From assembly GCA_019096065.1 (NCBI GenBank), contig JAGUCH010000005.1, forward strand, positions 3,844,001 through 3,908,000: a DNA stretch of 64,000 nt, read 5' to 3'. The first letter of the stretch is position 1; each line of letters opens with the position of its first letter. Positions 58,329 to 64,000 of the stretch are shown here, piece by piece. The stretch is from Paracyclopina nana. Its lineage: Eukaryota > Arthropoda > Copepoda > Cyclopoida > Cyclopettidae. The translations under genes and the position numbers were made by a program. A model generated the notes under the pieces. That model had not been told where the DNA came from and did not search any database. It saw only the letters and a program-made list of their open reading frames with translations.

Positions 58329-59935
58329 GTTGCCACCATAATAGCGTTTTGGCCAAAATCTCGACTCTTCCGTAAGGCTGATTGGATTTAACTGACACGG
58401 TTCCGTGATGTCACCTCCTCATTGTGTGCTGTGCTTTAAAATTGTGCAACAGAGTTTGTGATGTTGAAACTCACCTTTTTCACTGTTGGTTCCGCAGTCG
58501 GATCACATTCGTGAAACGGGAATGAAAGTGGCGACTACAATGGTCGCAACCCTGACGAGGAAAATTACAATTTTGCATCAATATGATTGATGGGGAATCG
58601 TTCACTGTTACCCTGGGTTTCCATTTTTCCTTGCAGCTTTTACGCCATTTTGCATTGGGCAAAATTCAGCTATAATTTTGTGAAAACTGTAAAAAGTGAT
58701 ACGAGGGTGCATTTTAATTTTTCTATTCCTCTAGGTGATTGTCACTGTAGGCAGCCATAGTTTGGTAATTTTACATGTTACAGCAAATAATACATGCAAT
58801 TATGCCGACTTTAGCCTGCGGGACGTGCTGGTCAAACAAGAGTTTGTGATGCTCTAATGAATTTACCCGTCAAAATGAAAGTTGATCGCAGTACGTATTT
58901 CATGCGTATGCATTTTGCAGTGCAAACAAATCAAACATGAATAGTGGAATTAGACCTTTTAATTTGTCATTTATAAAAAGTGTGCAATCTTTGTAAGAAG
59001 CTAATTTTTAAATGTCTTTACAATTTTATGAGTGGCACGTATAACCTTAAATTAAGGTGTGATGGCTTCTGTTTTGAGAGGCAATTACGAAAATTGATTT
59101 TCTGTCACCAAAGTCAAATGTCCAACATGTCACCTTGCAAGAAATCTGCTGCAAGATCAGCATTAAGTACCTCAGTTTACGGAAGGTTAGTCATTAAATT
59201 TCCAGCAGCCAAAGGAGAATTATAACACGTCAGATTTTCTGTCCGTCAATTGCATCATCATAATTCACGGTCAAGTGGAACGAGCTTGAGAAACGTCACA
59301 CAATAATAATCCCTTGGTTTCTTTCATTGCTTTGCATCTCCGCACTAATTTACATCTGTGCAACCACACGTGGGCCCTTCAAACTAATATGTGACCCTAT
59401 GGAACGGCCTTGAAAAAGGAAAAACCAGCCAACACTGTATCAGTATACATAGCGTAATGTCGATAATGGGAATCTCTCCATACGAATGCACAAATTGTCC
59501 AAGCATGGAATGGCAGTAGCAACAAACCTTCACAATTCTGAATCTATCATCACTCACCTGTATCCTCATCAGCTGAACTGGTATTCTGGATCAGTAGTAA
59601 AAGCAGCATCATGGACAAAACAGGCCATCATGCTCCGCTCCAAATGAAGCATAGTCGAAAAAAGGAGTCTCCTCTGCCACCTCCAAGAGAATTGGTATTG
59701 GCCAGTCCAGATTTGATGATACGATCCAGCTCAAGACTGCAATGGGACACAATCAGAACGTATTTCGATTGCTTGGGTCCTCGACGTATGATGGTCACAA
59801 ATAGGCGAACAAGGTACAAAATACAGAATGCGGCTCCGAAAATGCAAGCAGCAGCGCGGTTGCAATTTCGGAGCCGCAACCTGTATACATCTCTTAGAAA
59901 TTATTTGCAAACCTTCTGTATACTATTATATTCAG
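58329..59935. other. Intergenic DNA without recognised genes
   Basis: Short frames only. The stretch 59628-59879 on the minus strand has a membrane-segment-like open frame, but no start context or relatives could be supported. Confidence 0.35.
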
Positions 59936-59936
59936 C

Positions 59937-60182
59937 ATGGCTGAACATCTTGGTGTGCTAATCCTGATCGTTGGACTGTGCCTTTTTGCCGCTTTTGTCA
60001 TTTGGATCATCTTCTTCATGCGATCCGGCTCCTTGGCGGCGAAAGAAGAGGCCATTGCCGCTGATAATCTGGAAGATGGCGGCGAAATCCTCATCATCAC
60101 CGAAGATACTCAAGATAATGATAACATTGGCATTTTTCGCCCAAGAAAAGCCTTCACTTGGCTTTCCCCACCTCCAATCTGA
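59937..60182 (+). CDS. Possible small single-pass membrane protein
   Basis: 81 residues: MAEHLGV, then a strong hydrophobic helix (LILIVGLCLFAAFVIWIIFF), a basic/Ser turn and an acidic tail (EEAIAADNLEDGGEILII). An acceptor-like TATATTCAG ends one base before the ATG, so it may be a later exon. No family recognised and no neighbours support it. Confidence 0.35.
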   Translation: MAEHLGVLILIVGLCLFAAFVIWIIFFMRSGSLAAKEEAIAADNLEDGGEILIITEDTQDNDNIGIFRPRKAFTWLSPPPI

Positions 60183-62872
60183 ATAAATCTCTAATTCCCA
60201 CGCTTTAGCCGGTGCCAATGGATCTCGCACGTAATTGAGCGTAAACTCTAATGATGAGCATCTGTGAAATTGGTGCACTCAAAACATATCGATTACCACG
60301 GGATTGTGGTTGTGTCGACAATGCTACTGTGCATGATCCGGTGAAAACAAGACTGAAAGTGAGCATGTGAGACACTTTTCATGGCTCATTGGGTTTTTCA
60401 CAGCTTTCACTTGATGCTATAGCGCGTGCACACACATCCACAACACTTTGCACTATTTTTACTCTTCTGCTCGTTTTCAAGGCTCTTTTTTTGCTGGAAA
60501 AAATCAATAGTTGGCAGAGCTCTGCATCAGCCATATTTGGCGACGAGTTCATGCATGAAATTGAATTTCTTTCACTCGTCTGCCAGCATTAATATGTGAC
60601 ATTTCGGTCCCGTCAGGGCCATCTCTATCGAGCAATCCTGACGGAAGAATTCTACTTCTGAATCACGAAACTATTGTAGTTATTTTGTCCTCCACTAGGG
60701 AGCGCTTCAGTTGTGCTAGTACATAAAAAGAGCGCGAAATTCAAATTCAAGAACTGGATAAACCAGCGTGAGAGTGAGCGCTCACTCTCGCTCGCTTCAC
60801 ATGCCTGAAAGTGTTACCAGCCATTTTCCAAATTTAGCTCGCCACATAACAAATTATGGCTGTTTTTATGTGATCTTGGGGATAATGTTGAAACCATGCA
60901 CTTTAACTCAAAGAAAATTCCACAGATTTATATAGAAATTTTGTCTTGCACCCTACCATAGTACAGTCCGATGATGTGCTATAGTAAAGCTGCGCATAGA
61001 GCTCACCTTATACTATAGATCATCTTGGGTCCCGTATACTTTTGTATTTTCTCACGATATGGAATAATTACTGTCAACAAATGTGATATCAAGGTTGATG
61101 CCATCATTACATTTGAGGATTGCAAAGGGGAGGTTGAGAATGTTTGATTTTGTGCTTAATTGATTTATGTAAGAGCCCTCTCTTGAATCTGAGCAGAATT
61201 TTTGTTTCACGTGGCGCGATAAGTGGTTATCAAACAAACATGAAAGCAATCTGGAGAACGTGAGAATTTTATGAGAAGCTGAAGATGAGTTTGCAATTTG
61301 TGATGCTATCATGACAATTAGACACGTCTAATTGATTTGTTCTGACCCATCGTGAACGAGCTCCTCCCTTTTAGACAAAATGGTATGTAGTATAGCCACA
61401 CTCGCAAAATATTCCGTGAACATGCATAATTTATTCCTGAAAAATGTACGCGATCGAAAAGTTATCTGGAAAATGATTGACTCAATTCCGTGGACATCTA
61501 AATTAAGGTTAATCCGTATAATCTCATTGCAAAGAGTGTTTGATGTGAATGCTACACTTGTGTTTGGCATCATTGACGCAAAACCTTTATAAAAGCACAG
61601 TGGACTCGTAGCACAAAAACCAAACTTGGCAAAATTATCTAATTTTAGGCTGAGCAACAAGATTATATGCCTTTCCATAATGAAGCAATTTTTTTAAATG
61701 TGATTTTTTGGCCCGTTTTCCCCTCAGTGCTTTTCTCGGTGGTTTCTGTAATCTGTCAACACGCGTGGCAAATCCGCACGAGTCGACCCTCCATGAATTT
61801 TGTGGTGACGCGTGTAATTGTCAAATTCGGATACACACACTCAAACAAAATGGAAATATCAAATCAGATTAGCATCATTTTCCCATCACCACATTTAACA
61901 GTGGGAAAACGTCGAAAGGAAAACTTTGAGCTTTGCATAAATCATCAGCTTTTTCCCGAACTGAGAAAGTGGATGACAAATGAAGATGCCCAGCAATTCT
62001 GCAAAAAAGTAACGCTCTGAGGGCATTTTTCCAATGTACAATGATTTCCAAAGGCCTGGGAACTGTTTCGAGACGTTCACACATAAGCCTTATTGCTATA
62101 ATAATACGTATACGTAAGAACTAAGAAAAACTGTTTTAAAAACGGACAGACTAGCTCGTTTTCGGCAGTAAGTTCTGCAAAAATTGTCTCACGATCAAAG
62201 ATTCTTTCCCACTTCACAAACAGAAGGAGGAGGGATGCATCCACTTTCTGACATGGTGACGCAAAAATATTGCTGGCAGCTGTAACATGTACGCGAAAAA
62301 AATATTGGCATTGAAATTAGAAACTAGATCGCATATTACGCATTGCCTGTTTACCAAGAAGGCACGATATACACCTTGATAACTGAAACATGTGAAATAT
62401 ATGCAATATTCAGATCCTCATCACGTCAATTAATTAAAGTTGTGTTGTGCAATGTGCAATTTGATTTTGCATTAATATACTACGTTTAATTCTAATTGTG
62501 AATATGCATTGATATGGGTTACCCAGTATGTATAGAAGCTATCAATTGCACTCTTCTCCCCATATATAATCCACAGAAGTGTACCACCAAAGTAAAAGCC
62601 GCGCGATGGTAAAAGTGAAAGCTCCTCCCTAGCTCGCGATGCGATTGGCTGGAAGTTGCCGCGAGGCCGCGAACGCAAGGCCGGTCATTTTGGAGGCTGT
62701 CAACCGCAGACTCTCCAAAGTTGTTGGGGAGAATCATTTTGCCCACTGCATTCAACTCGAGTTGTCATTTACACAACTAGCTGTACGACATTTGTAGTGA
62801 GCCCTTTTGGCAAGGAAACCTCTGCTTTTGGCTCTGACATCTCAACACAAATTGAAAACCTGACTTATAAGA
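60183..62872. other. Non-coding interval upstream of the bHLH gene
   Basis: No coding resemblance. It contains a perfect 20 bp palindrome at 60770-60789 and, near 62580-62760, a patch of higher GC that may be the promoter/5' UTR of the bHLH gene. Confidence 0.4.
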
Positions 62873-64000
62873 ATGGCCTCACACCATCTCGCGGCCTCAG
62901 TCGGTGCATCGACGCAACCTCAGCCACAATCTCTGCAATATTTTAATAACAACAATAATTCCTACTACGCCAATGAGGTCATGTCTGCTGGAATGCATGG
63001 AGCATATGACATGGAGGCTGCAGAGTCCAGCCCTGGAGGTCAAAGGCGTAGAGCCTCGCCGACCTCGGCCGGTGGACCTCATCACGGCCATGGAGTTGTG
63101 AGCAGTAGCACGAGCGGAAATCGCGATGATGTGAGTCCAATTCCGCAATGTAGCAGTTCTGGTTATGGCTGCTCCACCAACCACCAAGCCTACTTAGGTA
63201 AATAATTGCATGCATATAGAGATTTTTAAATACCAAAATCGCATATGCGTAGCATTCATCAAATAAGGCATTTTGAATATTGCCTTTTCAGGCATTTGTC
63301 AGCACAGAATGTCTCACAATTTTCGTACTATGATTTTGGGCAAATTATTTTTTCTTTCTGAAGGTGCTCAATTGTTACCCAATTTAAGATAAGGTAAATG
63401 AACTTAATACTCTATCTTTTAAAAGGTGATGAAATTGAAAATTCAGAAGAAAGCGAGTACTTTTCACCTTCTACGCCCGGAGGAGGAAATGGGCAAAATC
63501 ACGGAAATGGGGGCGCGAATTTTCGATACCGCCAAAATTCCACCCCAAATGGACGCGAGCGAAAACGAGTCTTGAGGTATAAAAAGAAATTTCCTTTGTC
63601 GCCACTCAAATGCTAATTTTGGTTCATTAAAAAGTAGCGCTTCAAGCATCAACTCCGCGTTTGATGAGCTTCGCCAGCACGTCCCAACTTTTCCCTATGA
63701 AAAGAGACTTTCCAAAATTGACACCTTGAGGTTGGCGATTGCCTACATAGCTCTCCTAAGGGAAATCCTCGACCACTCGGAGGCCATGGAGCCATTGTCA
63801 TATATTGACCGATGCTTCCGCGGAGAAATTCGTACAGCCCAATCTGCTGAATGGAACACGAGCGATCTTACTGCCAGGCTTGCCTGGATTAATTGGGAGA
63901 ATCTGGGAATCGAGCCAGGACGTCGTGGAGTCCTAGCTAATTTGCAGCTCTCAGGAAATTCCCTGGGCCCGCCACACATGGGACACCCCATGGGGCTTCC
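62873..64000 (+). CDS. Fer2: Fer2/Ptf1a-type bHLH transcription factor (partial, 3' end outside window)
   Basis: Exons 62873-63197, 63426-63576 and 63647 to the window end, phases consistent. The first about 150 residues are low-complexity (Gln, Asn, Ser, Gly, His). The basic region GRERKRVL at the end of exon 2 joins [20 protein letters not shown], then [20 protein letters not shown]: a class II bHLH with the [19 protein letters not shown] signature of the Ptf1a/Fer group. The following CFRGEI...[19 protein letters not shown] block is the conserved C-terminal motif of fly Fer2 and relatives. It would bind E-boxes with Daughterless; Fer2 acts in neurons, including clock-related dopaminergic cells, in flies. 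An alternative acceptor 12 bases upstream exists. Confidence 0.75.

Noticed and set aside
61667-62020. 117-codon plus-strand frame
   Set aside because: No family resemblance, no splice or promoter context, and a comparable frame exists on the opposite strand.

Overview
The window is arthropod nuclear DNA: GT-AG introns of about 50 bp to over 2 kb, signal-peptide genes, a Gq-alpha gene with insect-style alternative exons, a lunapark gene, an SH3BP5 gene, a Fer2-type bHLH gene and two group-7-allergen-family genes. I cannot name the species. A crustacean or other non-insect arthropod would fit, but that is inference. All exon joins were read by eye from splice signals and reading phase; none rests on transcripts.

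Layout. 1-3.1 kb: a secreted Trp/Cys-module protein (minus, cut by the window edge) and a short DEG/ENaC channel, head to head. 3.1-10.4 kb: a group-7-allergen-like secreted protein whose start codon is the target site of a young env-bearing Ty3/gypsy element (3857-10353). The element has gag, pol by -1 frameshift, and env; pol has an in-frame loss covering RNase H and the front of integrase. 10.5-14.5 kb: a SMYD-type SET/MYND gene and a second group-7-like gene (both minus). 16.4-20 kb: a SETD7-like SET gene with a signal peptide, then GABP-beta. 21.2-24.6 kb: Gq-alpha with three pairs of alternative exons. 24.6-36.3 kb: mostly non-coding DNA with a globin-X-like gene, a weak two-exon candidate, a palindromic MITE and an unrecognised minus-strand gene.

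37.1-44.1 kb is a gene-free repeat block. It is a foldback-like element of about 6.3 kb whose inverted arms (1.6 and 2.4 kb) carry 114-115 bp satellite arrays, with an extra partial copy on the left flank. 46-51.1 kb: SH3BP5 (minus), with a TIR element in intron 1. 51.5-54.9 kb: lunapark (plus) convergent with HIBADH (minus). 55.2-58.4 kb: two related, unrecognised secreted/membrane proteins (minus). 58.4-62.8 kb: essentially non-coding. 62.9 kb to the end: a Fer2/Ptf1a-type bHLH gene, incomplete at its 3' end.

The host genes look like an ordinary mixed neighbourhood rather than one pathway. The most notable structures are the retroelement insertion across a start codon, the foldback/satellite block and the Gq-alpha alternative-exon layout. 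I saw no bacterial-type system, operon or CRISPR array.
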